From an uncultured Collinsella sp. (GTDB lineage: Bacteria > Actinomycetota > Coriobacteriia > Coriobacteriales > Coriobacteriaceae): a DNA stretch of 64,000 nt. Position 1 is the first letter of the stretch; each line of letters begins with the position of its first letter. The notes below the pieces were generated by a model. It was not told where the DNA came from. It saw only the letters and a program-made list of their open reading frames with translations, and searched no databases. Made by a program: the position numbers and the translations under genes. Positions 44,035 to 53,437 of this stretch are shown in pieces. The stretch spans positions 62,001 to 126,000 of the forward strand of contig CABRHW010000001.1 of NCBI GenBank assembly GCA_902470765.1, written 5' to 3'.

Positions 44035-44356
44035 TTTCGCTCCCCTCGGTCTGCCGCCTGCTCCGCGCCCGGGTCTCCCAGACATTGCACTGACGGGAGC
44101 GCTACAATCCAATTGGCTTGTCCGATTGTCCGCGCTCATGCTCCTATTAGGTCATGGCAGGACTCCGGGACGCGGATGCCGGGGCGAGACAGGTCGGATT
44201 TGAGGACGGCCGAAGAGGCGTCAGCAGGTCAGTGGGTCATCGTCCCGGCATTCAGCATCAGGGTAGCGCTGCGACGCGGAAATCGCGCGCCGTTGCCGCG
44301 CCCCGCAGTGCCCGCTTCCCCCGAGAACAATTATCAGTGCAGGTAAACGGCTTGCT

Positions 44357-44428
44357 CCATTTCGAAAAAAGCCGGTATGGTCTGCCTGTGCCAATCTGGC
44401 CCCGTAAACCGGCGTAGTTTTGAAATGG
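44357..44428. repeat. Short copy of the 20279 element arms
   Basis: CCATTTCGAAAAAAGCCGG and the inverted CCGGCGTAGTTTTGAAATGG are ~30 bp apart. The right arm, 44399-44422, matches the 24-nt arm of element copy A with one mismatch. The core is lost. The rest of 44148-44468 shows no gene. Confidence 0.5.
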
Positions 44429-44468
44429 TGCTTCGGCAGTATTGATTCCCGCCCCGGCGCAACCAGCC

Positions 44469-45182
44469 CTACAGCCCGTACTTCACGACGACTCGGTTGA
44501 TGCGGCGGCACCAAGGCTTGTACAAGGCGGCCAAAAACACGCAGGTCGCAAGGCCGTGCGTAATATCGAACGGCACTGCCGTGGCAAGACGCGCCACGGC
44601 ACCCGCCCAAGTAAGCGGCTGTACAAATCCAATGATGTCATACGCGTTGATCACCACGCCGTACAGCAAACCCGACGCAAAGCCGTACGCCATCAGCGCC
44701 GGCATGCGCACGGTTCCATCCGCACGGTCGAACGCACCCGCATGCGCCAGCACGCCGCCAACATAGCCAACCAGACCCCAGGCATACATCTGCCACGGCG
44801 TCCACATGCCCTGCCCAAAAAAGAAGTTGCTGGTCAGCGCCGCCAGCGCGCCGACCATAAAGCCGTTACGACGACCGAGCGTCGCCCCGGCGATAATGGC
44901 GATGGCGCTCACGGGTTTAAAGTCGGGAATGGGGCCAAACAAGATGCGCCCAGCCGCGGCCAACGCCGCCAGAACCAGCGTGGGCATAATCTGGCGCAAG
45001 CCCGGTCGCGACGCCTCGTAACCAGCAAAGAACAGTGCGAGCACCAGCGCCACCACAACCAGCATGGCCAACGCTGCCTGCCCAACACCCGACAGCAACG
45101 CCGCAGCCATCACCGCCGGCACCGCCAACAACAGCGGGACCTCCAGTTTTGCAAGCAAGCGCGAGAAACGACAGTCCGTCAT
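44469..45182 (-). CDS. ECF transporter S component
   Basis: About 237 residues, six hydrophobic helices. The stretch F-G-P-I-P-D-F-K-P-V-S-A-I-A-I-I-A-G ... G-A-L-A-A-L-T-S-N is typical of the substrate-binding S subunit family, closest in look to cobalamin/precursor or queuosine-type S proteins; the vitamin cannot be decided. It begins four bases after the stop of the fused ATPase gene. Together with T and A-A' genes it makes a complete group I-like ECF importer. Confidence 0.8.
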   Translation of the reverse strand: MTDCRFSRLLAKLEVPLLLAVPAVMAAALLSGVGQAALAMLVVVALVLALFFAGYEASRPGLRQIMPTLVLAALAAAGRILFGPIPDFKPVSAIAIIAGATLGRRNGFMVGALAALTSNFFFGQGMWTPWQMYAWGLVGYVGGVLAHAGAFDRADGTVRMPALMAYGFASGLLYGVVINAYDIIGFVQPLTWAGAVARLATAVPFDITHGLATCVFLAALYKPWCRRINRVVVKYGL

Positions 45183-45186
45183 CCCA

Positions 45187-46830
45187 TCACGCCCTATAGA
45201 ACACGTTGTCGGCAAAGAAGTCGGTCGGCGGCTCCATGCAGGCAATCTCACCGTCAAACATCATGGCAATGTCGTCGGCTACCTGCTCGACAAAGTCCAA
45301 ATCGTGCGTAGCCATGATGACGGTGCCGCCAGCCTTCACATGGTCACGCAGGGCGCGGGCGATGATGCGACGGCTCTCCAGGTCCAAGCCCTTCGTGGGC
45401 TCGTCAAGCAGCAGCAGCTCGGGGCCGATCAGCAGCAGCTTTGCCAGTGCAAGCAGCTGGCGCTGTCCGCCCGAGAGGTCGTAAGGGTGGCGCGCCTCCA
45501 GGCCGTCTAATCCCAGTTGCGCCGCACGCTCCCGCGCCAAGTTCTCGTCATATCCGCAGGTCGAGGCCCATTCCATCAGCTCGTCGCGCACCGTCTCGGC
45601 AAGCAGCAGGGCCTTGGGGTTCTGCGGCAGCAGCGCAGCCGAGGCCGCCCCGCGCACCATACGACCACGCTGCAGCTTGGCAGTCTTGGCCAGCACCGAA
45701 AGCATCGTCGACTTGCCGCAGCCGTTACCGCCCACAACCGCATGCACCGCGCCAGTCGAAAACGCCACATCGAGTCCGCGCAGCACCCAGCCGGACGCCC
45801 GATCGTAGCGAAACCAGCTTCCTGTCAAGGTGGTGGCCGAGCCAGCGTACATTTTTGGGAATATTCTGCATCCACCGGCGCGCGATGACGCCCCCGAGTC
45901 GTCCTGCGGCAGGATTTGCGCCTCAAATTTAGCCGATTTGTCCGTTTTCGGTCCCTTTTTCGCACCCGCAACGTCCGCGTGCGGGTCTAAAGAGCCCTGC
46001 CGGCCACCAGCGATGCTGAAAATTCCGTTTTTTGCACGCCGCGAGCCACCCCACCCTGGCACCTCGCCAGAAAACAGCTCTTCGCGATGCCCCAAGGAGG
46101 CAATGTCGGCCACCTCGCGCACGCGGCCGCCCTCAATCCGATACGCGCACGTCGCATATTCGAGCATCGGGCGCGGCTGGTGCGTTGCCACAACAACCGT
46201 GCAACCCAGCTCGCGGTTCACGCGAAACAGCGCGTGCAGAAAATTTTTCTCGGCAACAGGATCGAGCTGGGACGTGGGCTCGTCGAGCAGCAGCACGCGC
46301 GGGCGCAAGGCCAGCACGGCCGCCAACGACAGCAGCTGCTTGCGTCCGCCCGAAAGTGTATCGGTATCGCGGTGGAGCCAATCCTCCAGCCCAAAGAAAT
46401 AGCTGGTCTCGGCTACGCGACGGCGCATCTCGTCGCGCGACATACCCAGATTTTCCAGGCCAAACGCCATCTCGTGCCACACGGTTTCGCACACGATCTG
46501 GTTCTCGGGATCCTGGAACACATAGCCCACGCGCTCCGCCGATGCCCGCACGTCCATGTCGGCAACGTTCTCGCCCAGCACGCGCGTATCACCAGTGCGC
46601 TCGCCCGCCGGAGCGATCTCGGGCTTGAGCAGCGAGAGTAGCGTCGATTTGCCCGACCCAGTACCACCAACCAGCAGTGCAAACGCACCTTGGGGAACAG
46701 ACCAGTCGAGCTCGTCGAGTACCGGCGCCTCAGCCCCGGGGTAGGTAAAGCTCAGGCCCCGCACCTCAATCGCAGGCACATCGGAGCCGCACGCCCCGCC
46801 CGTTACCGAGCAGTTATCCAACCGGGTCAT
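45187..46830 (-). CDS. Fused ECF transporter ATPase (EcfA-EcfA')
   Basis: A 547-residue protein with two ABC domains. The first (~20-245) has G-G-T-G-S-G-K-S-T, L-S-G-G-R-K-Q and L-L-L-D-E-P-T-S-Q-L-D. The second (~335-540) has G-G-N-G-C-G-K-S-T, L-S-G-G-Q-R-Q and L-L-L-D-E-P-T-K-G-L-D. A ~90-residue Gly/Ala/Lys-rich linker joins them. It powers the ECF importer. Start and stop overlap both neighbours' ends closely (TGATG with ecfT). Confidence 0.92.
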   Translation of the reverse strand: MTRLDNCSVTGGACGSDVPAIEVRGLSFTYPGAEAPVLDELDWSVPQGAFALLVGGTGSGKSTLLSLLKPEIAPAGERTGDTRVLGENVADMDVRASAERVGYVFQDPENQIVCETVWHEMAFGLENLGMSRDEMRRRVAETSYFFGLEDWLHRDTDTLSGGRKQLLSLAAVLALRPRVLLLDEPTSQLDPVAEKNFLHALFRVNRELGCTVVVATHQPRPMLEYATCAYRIEGGRVREVADIASLGHREELFSGEVPGWGGSRRAKNGIFSIAGGRQGSLDPHADVAGAKKGPKTDKSAKFEAQILPQDDSGASSRAGGCRIFPKMYAGSATTLTGSWFRYDRASGWVLRGLDVAFSTGAVHAVVGGNGCGKSTMLSVLAKTAKLQRGRMVRGAASAALLPQNPKALLLAETVRDELMEWASTCGYDENLARERAAQLGLDGLEARHPYDLSGGQRQLLALAKLLLIGPELLLLDEPTKGLDLESRRIIARALRDHVKAGGTVIMATHDLDFVEQVADDIAMMFDGEIACMEPPTDFFADNVFYRA

Positions 46831-47729
46831 CAGCCAAACCTCTTCTCGTCAATCGCGTGCAGCACACAGGGCAACACCATCCAAGCCGCGTACACAATAT
46901 AGCCAGGCCACGGCGCCGGCACCGAAAGCTGCGGGTAAAACGAATACTGCGTCGTCGCGGTCCACGCCACCGCCACCGCGGCAGCACCAAGCAGCGCGAG
47001 CCCGACCAGCGCGGCAACGTCGCTGCACCCCAGTCGATACCGCGCATACGTCGTACGACGCGTCGCGGCACCCCACCCGCGCGAGCGCATGGCGTCCGCG
47101 CGCTCCAGCGAATCTTCCATGCCCCAGCCCATCAGCACGCTCGACGCCCGCAGGCGCGATCGCACGGGGTCGGCGGGCGCACGCCCCGGTACATCAATCG
47201 CATCCTGCACCGCCAGCACCGTGCGGCCGCGACGCAAAAACTGTGGGATAAGCCGCATGCACATCGAGATCATGAGCGCGATTACCGGCGCGGCGTTGCC
47301 AAAAAGCGCAAGCACCTTGTCGTATTCGAGCATCGACGCCGCGGCCTCAAACCACAGCACGCTCGCCACAAACAGCCCGCCCATGCACAGGCCGTATACC
47401 ATGCTCTCCAAATACACCGCACGCATGCCAATACGGAAAAGCTCCGTCGAGCCCGATGCACTAAACAGCGGGTTGACCAGCGCAATGATCAAAATCACCG
47501 GCAGCTGCCAGCGAAGCGCCCCCAACGTGCGCGCAGCACCGCGCGTCGCAAGCCCGTACGCCAGCCCGCCCGCAAGCGACAGCGCGATCAGCACCGGCTG
47601 CATCGAGAACATGGTGAGCCCCAACGTCAGCACCATGTAGAGCGCCGGCGCCGCCGGATGCGACATGGAAAATGCCGCGACGGGTTCGTTGCCCGATTCC
47701 TCTCGCATGGTGTCCACGGGCACCCCCAT
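46830..47729 (-). CDS. ECF transporter T component (EcfT)
   Basis: About 299 residues with four to six helices. The coupling helices of EcfT contain A-R-G-type motifs; here D-A-M-R-S-R-G-W-G occurs near ~215. The protein links the ATPase to the S component. Start is uncertain: TTG 47741, ATG 47729 and GTG 47723 are all in frame around GAGGGG. First gene of the ecf operon, divergent from glmU. Confidence 0.82.
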   Translation of the reverse strand: MGVPVDTMREESGNEPVAAFSMSHPAAPALYMVLTLGLTMFSMQPVLIALSLAGGLAYGLATRGAARTLGALRWQLPVILIIALVNPLFSASGSTELFRIGMRAVYLESMVYGLCMGGLFVASVLWFEAAASMLEYDKVLALFGNAAPVIALMISMCMRLIPQFLRRGRTVLAVQDAIDVPGRAPADPVRSRLRASSVLMGWGMEDSLERADAMRSRGWGAATRRTTYARYRLGCSDVAALVGLALLGAAAVAVAWTATTQYSFYPQLSVPAPWPGYIVYAAWMVLPCVLHAIDEKRFG

Positions 47730-47913
47730 CCCCTCGCTCAAACGTCAACGCCGCAGCGCCGCCACCATACACAACCAGCGCAAACGCCGTACCGCCGGCC
47801 CAAGCCTCAGCTGCCGCGCATCAATCGTTACGCGCTCATCATATGCCTGCGGTATCATATTGCGCCGTGTATCGTTTCCAAACACACGTCTCTATAACGT
47901 AACAGGAGATCAC

Positions 47914-49326
47914 ATGAACGCAACCGCAATTATCCTCGCCGCCGGCGAGGGCACCCGCATGAAGTCGAACAACTGCAAGGTTTCGCACAAGATCCTGGGC
48001 AAGCCCATGGTCCAGTGGATCGTCGACGCCACCATCAAGGCCGGCTGCAGCCGCGTCGTGGTCGTCATCGGCAGCCACGCCGATGAGATGCGCGCCCTCA
48101 TCGATGGCGCCTACGCCAACAGCGCCACCAAGGTCGAGTGCGTCGAGCAGACCGAGCGCCTGGGCACCGGCCATGCCGTCAAGGTCGCGCTCGAGGCCTG
48201 CGGCATCACGCAAGGCCCCGTCGTCGTGCTCAACGGCGACCTGCCGCTCATCACCGCCGACACCGTCGCCAAGTTCGCGCAGACCGTCGCCACCGGCGAG
48301 CTCGCCTGCACCGTCATGACCATGACCCCGCCCGATCCTTTTGGCTACGGCCGTATCAAGCTGGGCGCCGACGGCCAAATCGAGCGCATCATCGAGCAGA
48401 AGGACTGCACGCCCGAGCAGGCCGCCACGCTGCTGGAGTGCAACGCCGGCTGCTACGCCTTCGACGGCGCGCAGCTCGCCGCCCACATTAACGAGATCGG
48501 CAACGACAACGCGCAGTCCGAGTACTACCTGCCCGACATGCTCGAAATCCTCAAGGGTCACGGCCAGGCAGTCTCCATCTTCCACTGTGACGACTACCGC
48601 GACGGCCTGGGCGTCAACAGCCGCATCCAGCTCGCGCAGCTCACCGCCATCGCGCGCGACCGCATCAACGAGCACTGGATGGCCGAGGGCGTTACGTTCA
48701 TCGACCCCACGCAGGCCTGGATCGGCCCCGACGCCACCATCGGCCGCGACACCGTCGTGTGGCCGCAGACGCACCTGATCGGCCACGTCACCGTGGGCGA
48801 GGAGTGCCAGCTCGGCCCCAACAGCCGTCTCACCGACACCACCGTCGGCAGCGGCTGTACCATCGATGAGACCATCGCCATCGAGGCCGTCATCGAGAAC
48901 GGCGTCGACTGCGGCCCGCGCGCCTACCTGCGCCCGGGCACCCACATGCTCGACGGCTCCAAGGCCGGCACGCACGTGGAGATCAAGAAGTCCACGATCG
49001 GCGAGGGTTCCAAGGTGCCCCACCTGTCCTACATCGGCGACACCACCATGGGCTCCGGCGTCAACGTGGGCGCGGGCTCCATCACCTGCAACTACGATGG
49101 CGTGCACAAGCACAAGACCGTCATCGGCAAGGATGCCTTCATTGGCTCCGACACCATGATGGTCGCGCCCGCCCAGATCGGCGACGGCGCGCTCGTGGCC
49201 GCTGGCTCCGTCATCACCGAGCCGGTCCCGGCCGACGCACTTGGTCTGGGCCGCGCCCGTCAGGTAAATATTGAGGGCTGGGCCGCCGATTACCGCCGCC
49301 GCCTGCACGAGGACGACGAGGTATAA
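47914..49326 (+). CDS. glmU: Bifunctional GlcNAc-1-P uridyltransferase / GlcN-1-P acetyltransferase
   Basis: About 470 residues. N-terminal pyrophosphorylase signature L-A-A-G-E-G-T-R-M-K-S, and N-G-D-L-P-L-I. From ~255 a left-handed beta-helix of hexapeptide repeats with the acetyltransferase motif N-Y-D-G-V-H-K. It makes UDP-GlcNAc for cell wall synthesis. AGGAG is five bases before the ATG. Its own terminator lies 20 bases after the stop. Confidence 0.95.
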   Translation: MNATAIILAAGEGTRMKSNNCKVSHKILGKPMVQWIVDATIKAGCSRVVVVIGSHADEMRALIDGAYANSATKVECVEQTERLGTGHAVKVALEACGITQGPVVVLNGDLPLITADTVAKFAQTVATGELACTVMTMTPPDPFGYGRIKLGADGQIERIIEQKDCTPEQAATLLECNAGCYAFDGAQLAAHINEIGNDNAQSEYYLPDMLEILKGHGQAVSIFHCDDYRDGLGVNSRIQLAQLTAIARDRINEHWMAEGVTFIDPTQAWIGPDATIGRDTVVWPQTHLIGHVTVGEECQLGPNSRLTDTTVGSGCTIDETIAIEAVIENGVDCGPRAYLRPGTHMLDGSKAGTHVEIKKSTIGEGSKVPHLSYIGDTTMGSGVNVGAGSITCNYDGVHKHKTVIGKDAFIGSDTMMVAPAQIGDGALVAAGSVITEPVPADALGLGRARQVNIEGWAADYRRRLHEDDEV

Positions 49327-49343
49327 CGTTTTACCAAGCATCT

Positions 49344-49377
49344 AAGGAGCTGTTCCCATGGGGACGGCTCCTTTTTC
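49344..49377 (+). terminator. Intrinsic terminator of glmU
   Basis: AAGGAGCTGTTCCC-ATG-GGGACGGCTCCTTTTT: a stem of about 13 bp with a T-run. Confidence 0.85.
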
Positions 49378-49517
49378 CATGCTGACCTGCGCGGCCGGAT
49401 GAGTGGTCGGTTCGTGTCCGTTGACGGTAAAGACGTTATCAAGACTCGATAAACCCCACCGCGCGGTTACAATGCAACAAGGCATCTATATGGCATTCGA
49501 TTTAAAGGAGAAGGGTA

Positions 49518-50504
49518 ATGCCGATTAATGATCCCGAGAAGTCGGAGAATATGCGCAAGTCCATCCGCGTGTATTCCGGTTCCTCCAACCGTCCCCTCGC
49601 TCAGAAGATTGCTGAGTACCTTGGGGTCGAGCTTTCGGGCCTTACGCTAAAGCAGTTCGCCAATGGTGAGATTTACGCCCGCTACGACGAGACCGTCCGC
49701 GGCGCCGACGTCTTCCTGATTCAGTCCGTGGCCGGCGGCAACGTCAACGACATGCTCATGGAGCTGCTCATCGCCACCGACGCTGCCAAGCGTGCATCCG
49801 CCCGCTCCATCACCGCCGTTATCACCCACTATGGCTATGCCCGCCAGGACCGCAAGGCCGGCCCGCGTGAGCCCATCACCGCCCGCCTCGTCGCCAACCT
49901 GCTCGAGCGCGCCGGCGTCAACCGCATCATCACCCTCGACCTGCACCAGGGCCAGATCCAGGGCTTCTTCGATATCCCGGTTAACCACCTGTCCGCACTG
50001 CCGCTGTTTGGCCAGTACTACAACGACATGCACTTCGACACCGACAACCTGGTTGTCGTCTCCCCCGACGTGGGTCGCGCCAAGGCCGCCAAGAAGCTGT
50101 CCGACATGCTCGGCTGCGACCTGGCCATCGCCCACAAGGGCCGTCCGCGCCACAACGCCGCCGAGGTCATGGGCATCATCGGTGACATCAAGGGCAAGAC
50201 CTGCATCATCAACGATGACATGATCGACACCGCTGGCACCCTGTGCGCCAACGTCAAGGAGCTCAAGGCTATGGGCGCTGGCGACATCTACGTCTGCGCC
50301 ACCCACGGCATCTTCTCCGGTCCGGCCATCGAGCGTCTGAACGACGCCCCCATCGTCGAGTGCGTCGTCACCGACGCCATTCCCGTCGAGGTCGGCGGCA
50401 AGATCAAGACCATCTCGGTCGCCGAGGAGTTCGCTCAGGCCATCTCCGCCGTTTACCACGAGGAGCCCGTCTCCACGCTCGTCGGCGGCGACTTCGCGCT
50501 GTAG
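49518..50504 (+). CDS. prs: Ribose-phosphate pyrophosphokinase
   Basis: A 328-residue protein. R-V-Y-S-G-S-S-N near the start, the flexible-loop region R-Q-D-R-K-A-G-P-R-E-P-I, D-L-H-Q-G-Q-I-Q-G-F-F-D, and the PRPP-binding loop N-D-D-M-I-D-T-A-G-T are complete. It makes PRPP for nucleotide, His and Trp synthesis. The M-P-I-N-D-P-E-K-S-E-N leader of about 11 residues precedes the family core; AAGGAG supports this start. Often next to glmU in Gram-positives. Confidence 0.95.
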   Translation: MPINDPEKSENMRKSIRVYSGSSNRPLAQKIAEYLGVELSGLTLKQFANGEIYARYDETVRGADVFLIQSVAGGNVNDMLMELLIATDAAKRASARSITAVITHYGYARQDRKAGPREPITARLVANLLERAGVNRIITLDLHQGQIQGFFDIPVNHLSALPLFGQYYNDMHFDTDNLVVVSPDVGRAKAAKKLSDMLGCDLAIAHKGRPRHNAAEVMGIIGDIKGKTCIINDDMIDTAGTLCANVKELKAMGAGDIYVCATHGIFSGPAIERLNDAPIVECVVTDAIPVEVGGKIKTISVAEEFAQAISAVYHEEPVSTLVGGDFAL

Positions 50505-50537
50505 TCCAACGCGCATCGCATCATCTTTGATGCTTTT

Positions 50538-50569
50538 AAAGGGTCGGAAGCTCGCTTCCGGCCCTTTTT
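50538..50569 (+). terminator. Intrinsic terminator of prs
   Basis: AAAGGGTCGGAAG-CTCG-CTTCCGGCCCTTTTT: a 13-bp stem with one mismatch and a T-run, 34 bases after the stop. Confidence 0.9.
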
Positions 50570-50590
50570 CTATCCCTCGCCAACCTTCCC

Positions 50591-50792
50591 TGGACAATTA
50601 GTTCAGATACGTATTTTTTAAAGCCCCAAAGGGCCGTTCGGAGCCTTCTGAGCTCCCCGGCGGATGCCATGCCGCCCAAAGCTCATCGTTTTCGAGTACA
50701 ACCGCCGCATATTTACCCTCAAATCACCCTCGAAGGCCCTTAGAAACGCCTCGAATGCCCGTCGCCTTATACGTATCTGAACTAACTGTCCA
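50591..50792. mobile_element. MITE, copy 1 (24-bp terminal inverted repeats)
   Basis: TGGACAATTAGTTCAGATAC at 50591 with GTAT following, and the inverted ATACGTATCTGAACTAACTG ending TCCA at 50792; one mismatch over 24 bp. Total 202 bp, no coding frame. The palindrome ATACGTAT sits at the inner end of the right arm. Confidence 0.75.
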
Positions 50793-50955
50793 GTAGCTAT
50801 CGTCAACCTTCGCGGCAGAGCTCAATTTCCTGCAATCCCCTCAACCGATTCCACCGATTTCATAACACCCAGCCGTTCATGGCGCACAGCGCCCCGCTGA
50901 GCGAAAAGAACGGTATGGCGGTCGCATTCTGCCGCCAACTTAGTAGGTTATAGCT

Positions 50956-52083
50956 ATGACGACCGTGATTTCACATCTCTCCGCCCTCCGCGCAATTCGT
51001 CACGCACGACGGGCGTACTCTGCCCTACCCTGGGACTCCGTTGATAGCGAACAGCAAGCACATGCCTTGGCTAGCTGCATTCCCAACAATGACGCGATAG
51101 ACTTTGGCGCACTTTCGATACTCGACGCCTGGAATGAAGATGATTCCGAACTGCTTGATCTTCTCGTTTCAAGCGAAGACAACAGACGTCCCGACAAGCG
51201 ACTTCTTCAGCATATTCTCTCCGCTTCGCTTCCTGAAGGTGCAATTATGCACATCGAGGCCGACATCTACGCAACGTCTCCTGCCATGACAGCCATGCTT
51301 TGTTCCAAAAATGAATCAGTCGCCAAAACCTTGATGCTTCTCATGGAACTGCTCGGAACCTACTCCCTTCCTCCCGGGGCAACATACCCCATTGCTTATG
51401 ACGACATCTGGCCCAAGGGCGATGTCTACGAAGCGATGGACGACCTCGATTGCCGGGACGACCAGTCGGCGACCGAGCAGCAGAACGAAACCCGCTATGA
51501 ACAAGCGCACTACAAATGCGAGCCCGCCACGACCATCGAAGAGCTCGAGGCGGTCGCACGGTTCGCCAAAAGTAGCTCATACGCCTCGTTTCGCACGGCA
51601 GTCAAACTCGCCCGACCCGGATCCGCATCCCCAGCCGAATCCCTAATGTTTGCCGTTCTCGGAGCGCCCATGCGCTTTGGCGGATTCGGATGCTGCAATC
51701 TGCCCATGGGAGGCCTGCTACTCAACTATCGAATCGACTTCGACACTCTTGCGGTCAACATGTCCTCCGGCATCCCTTACGCCATCTGCGACCTGTATTG
51801 CCCGGCAGCCGGAGTCGACAACGAATACAACGGAATTGGGCATGAGCTTCAAAACGCTCGCGTCCACGATGGCAATCGGAATAATGGCCTCAAGGCAATG
51901 GGCATCCACGTCCTGGTTATCAATCGCGACCAAATGAAAGACCTTGTTGCACTCGAAGCCTTCGCCCAAACGATGCATCGACTCGCGGGAGTCCGATTCC
52001 GATACCGTATCAAGGGCTATCGCAAGCGTCAGGCCGCTTGGCTCAACGCCCTGCGGGCCGGAATCGGCCTTGCGCCGGTCTAA
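50956..52083 (+). CDS. Orphan protein with PD-(D/E)XK (DUF559-like) C-terminus
   Basis: A 375-residue soluble protein without a family I can name. The C-terminal ~100 residues read I-C-D-L-Y-C-P ... V-D-N-E-Y-N-G-I-G-H-E ... D-x-x-R-N-N-G-L-K-A-M-G-I-H-V-L-V-I, which is the pattern of Vsr/DUF559-type nucleases: Asp ~280, Glu ~291, then the helix and beta strand. The N-terminal 270 residues are unassigned. It is visibly less GC-rich than its neighbours. It stands alone between two MITEs with the same ends, so a transferred gene is likely. Nuclease activity is an inference. Confidence 0.65.
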   Translation: MTTVISHLSALRAIRHARRAYSALPWDSVDSEQQAHALASCIPNNDAIDFGALSILDAWNEDDSELLDLLVSSEDNRRPDKRLLQHILSASLPEGAIMHIEADIYATSPAMTAMLCSKNESVAKTLMLLMELLGTYSLPPGATYPIAYDDIWPKGDVYEAMDDLDCRDDQSATEQQNETRYEQAHYKCEPATTIEELEAVARFAKSSSYASFRTAVKLARPGSASPAESLMFAVLGAPMRFGGFGCCNLPMGGLLLNYRIDFDTLAVNMSSGIPYAICDLYCPAAGVDNEYNGIGHELQNARVHDGNRNNGLKAMGIHVLVINRDQMKDLVALEAFAQTMHRLAGVRFRYRIKGYRKRQAAWLNALRAGIGLAPV

Positions 52084-52116
52084 ACGGCGAATCACCCGTG
52101 CACCGTCGAGCAGGGC

Positions 52117-52320
52117 TGGACAGTTAGTTCAAATACGTATAAATGGACACATTGAATTAGGCTGTTTTGCAGTTATCTCTATACCATTCGCCCGATTTGA
52201 AGGCAGGGTAGACTTCAAAACAGCGTCATATGGACTAACTAAAGCTCCAAAACAACGTATCGGCATTGAATTGAGCACTTCGAGTCCTCAGAACTTATAC
52301 GTATCCGAACTAACTGTCCA
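52117..52320. mobile_element. MITE, copy 2 (24-bp terminal inverted repeats)
   Basis: TGGACAGTTAGTTCAAATAC at 52117 and the inverted ATACGTATCCGAACTAACTG ending TCCA at 52320. 204 bp. Ends match copy 1 but the interior is different. It starts 33 bases after the stop of the nuclease-like gene and ends ~110 bases before pth. Confidence 0.75.
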
Positions 52321-52433
52321 CCTCGATTTCGACGGCCGTCCAAACGCCCCTAAACGCCCTCAATTGCCCTCCATTTGACAGCGGCAACAGGGTCGCTCAC
52401 CATAGCAGGCGACAAATCAACGAAAGGATGAAC

Positions 52434-53063
52434 ATGGCAGCTGCACAGCCGCTTAAGATTCGCATGGTTGCCGGACTTGGCAACCCTGGCGATGAGTATG
52501 CCGAGACCCGCCACAACGCCGGTTTTAAGGCGATCGACGAGCTGGCCCGTCAGGCCGGCGTCACGTACTGGAAAAACCAAGCAGGCGCCGAGGTCGCGCT
52601 CATCAACATCAACGATGCCGAGGAAGAGAACGGCAAGCGCCAGATTGTACTGGTCAAGCCGCAGTCGTACATGAACACCTCGGGCGGGCCCATCTCCAAG
52701 CTCTGCCGCGAGTGCAAGATCAAGGCCGAGGAGCTGCTCGTGATTCACGACGAGCTCGATATTCCCGCCGGCGACGTGCGTGTTAAGGTGGGCGGCGGCC
52801 ACGCCGGTCACAACGGCCTGCGCTCCATCATCGACAAGATGGGCAGCCGCGACTTCAGCCGCATCCGCACCGGCATCGGCAACCCTCCCGGCAAGATGGC
52901 TGTCGCCGACTACGTGCTTAAGCAGCTGCGCGCCCGCGAGGCCGAGGATTTCCAGGACACCTGTGCCCGCGCCGCCGACGCCGCCGGTCTGGCCATCGTC
53001 CACGGCGTAATCTACGCCCGCGATCACGTAAACGGCGCCGCTTCCGCCAACGGCAAGCACTAA
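52434..53063 (+). CDS. pth: Peptidyl-tRNA hydrolase
   Basis: About 209 residues. G-L-G-N-P-G, the catalytic His in E-T-R-H-N-A-G-F, S-Y-M-N-T-S-G, H-D-E-L-D-I-P and G-G-H-A-G-H-N-G-L-R-S are complete. It recycles peptidyl-tRNA. ATG 52434 has AAAGG seven bases upstream; an ATG at 52428 abuts it. Confidence 0.95.
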   Translation: MAAAQPLKIRMVAGLGNPGDEYAETRHNAGFKAIDELARQAGVTYWKNQAGAEVALININDAEEENGKRQIVLVKPQSYMNTSGGPISKLCRECKIKAEELLVIHDELDIPAGDVRVKVGGGHAGHNGLRSIIDKMGSRDFSRIRTGIGNPPGKMAVADYVLKQLRAREAEDFQDTCARAADAAGLAIVHGVIYARDHVNGAASANGKH

Positions 53064-53083
53064 AACCTATCATTTAGGGACAG

Positions 53084-53252
53084 GTTTATTTTGGCAAGTT
53101 TTACCTGCGGAAACTCCCCAGTTGCGGCATCGCAATCAACCGCGCGCCGACATACATGCATAGCACCCCAAAGGGGGCCGGCCTCATCACAGCCCGAGGC
53201 CGGCCCCCTTTGCCGTTTTACCTGATAAAACCGACCAAAATAAACTTCTCCC
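53084..53252. repeat. Inverted repeat enclosing the pth terminator
   Basis: GTTTATTTTGG (53084) and CCAAAATAAAC near 53240 are inverted, ~160 bp apart, with a strong hairpin between. It may be another small palindromic element. The remainder of 53064-53437 holds only the leader of the next operon. Confidence 0.35.
53170..53212 (+). terminator. Intrinsic terminator of pth
   Basis: AAAGGGGGCCGGCCTC and GAGGCCGGCCCCCTTT form a perfect 16-bp stem with a 10-nt loop. Confidence 0.85.
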
Positions 53253-53437
53253 CCTTTGATAGGCCAAAGTGGATAAACCCTGCTCCCAACCGCCGAAGAC
53301 ACACGTAAGTGACATGTCCATGAGGGTATAATTTGCACCGTATGTCTGCACAACGCCTGTGCACGTACGGTTTTATTCGGGCTACCGTCCATTTCCGTGG
53401 AGGCACGGTTCGGCGGCCCTAACAAGAGAGGGGTTCT

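Larger units (their letters stand above)
43560..44147 (-). mobile_element. Internally deleted IS110-family element
   Basis: The sequence GCTCCTAT stands in the same orientation at both borders (43560-43567 and 44140-44147). Inside are the first ~100 residues of an IS110 transposase and, at the other end, a small HTH reading frame. A full IS110 is ~1.2-1.5 kb, so about half is gone. IS110-group elements keep a non-coding region upstream of the transposase that encodes a bridge RNA; here that would be ~44035-44147, which has short inverted repeats but no proven RNA. Confidence 0.6.

Noticed and set aside
47742..47913. Vitamin riboswitch before the ECF transporter operon
   Set aside because: The region shared with glmU is only ~170 bp and shows no TPP, FMN or cobalamin riboswitch motif.
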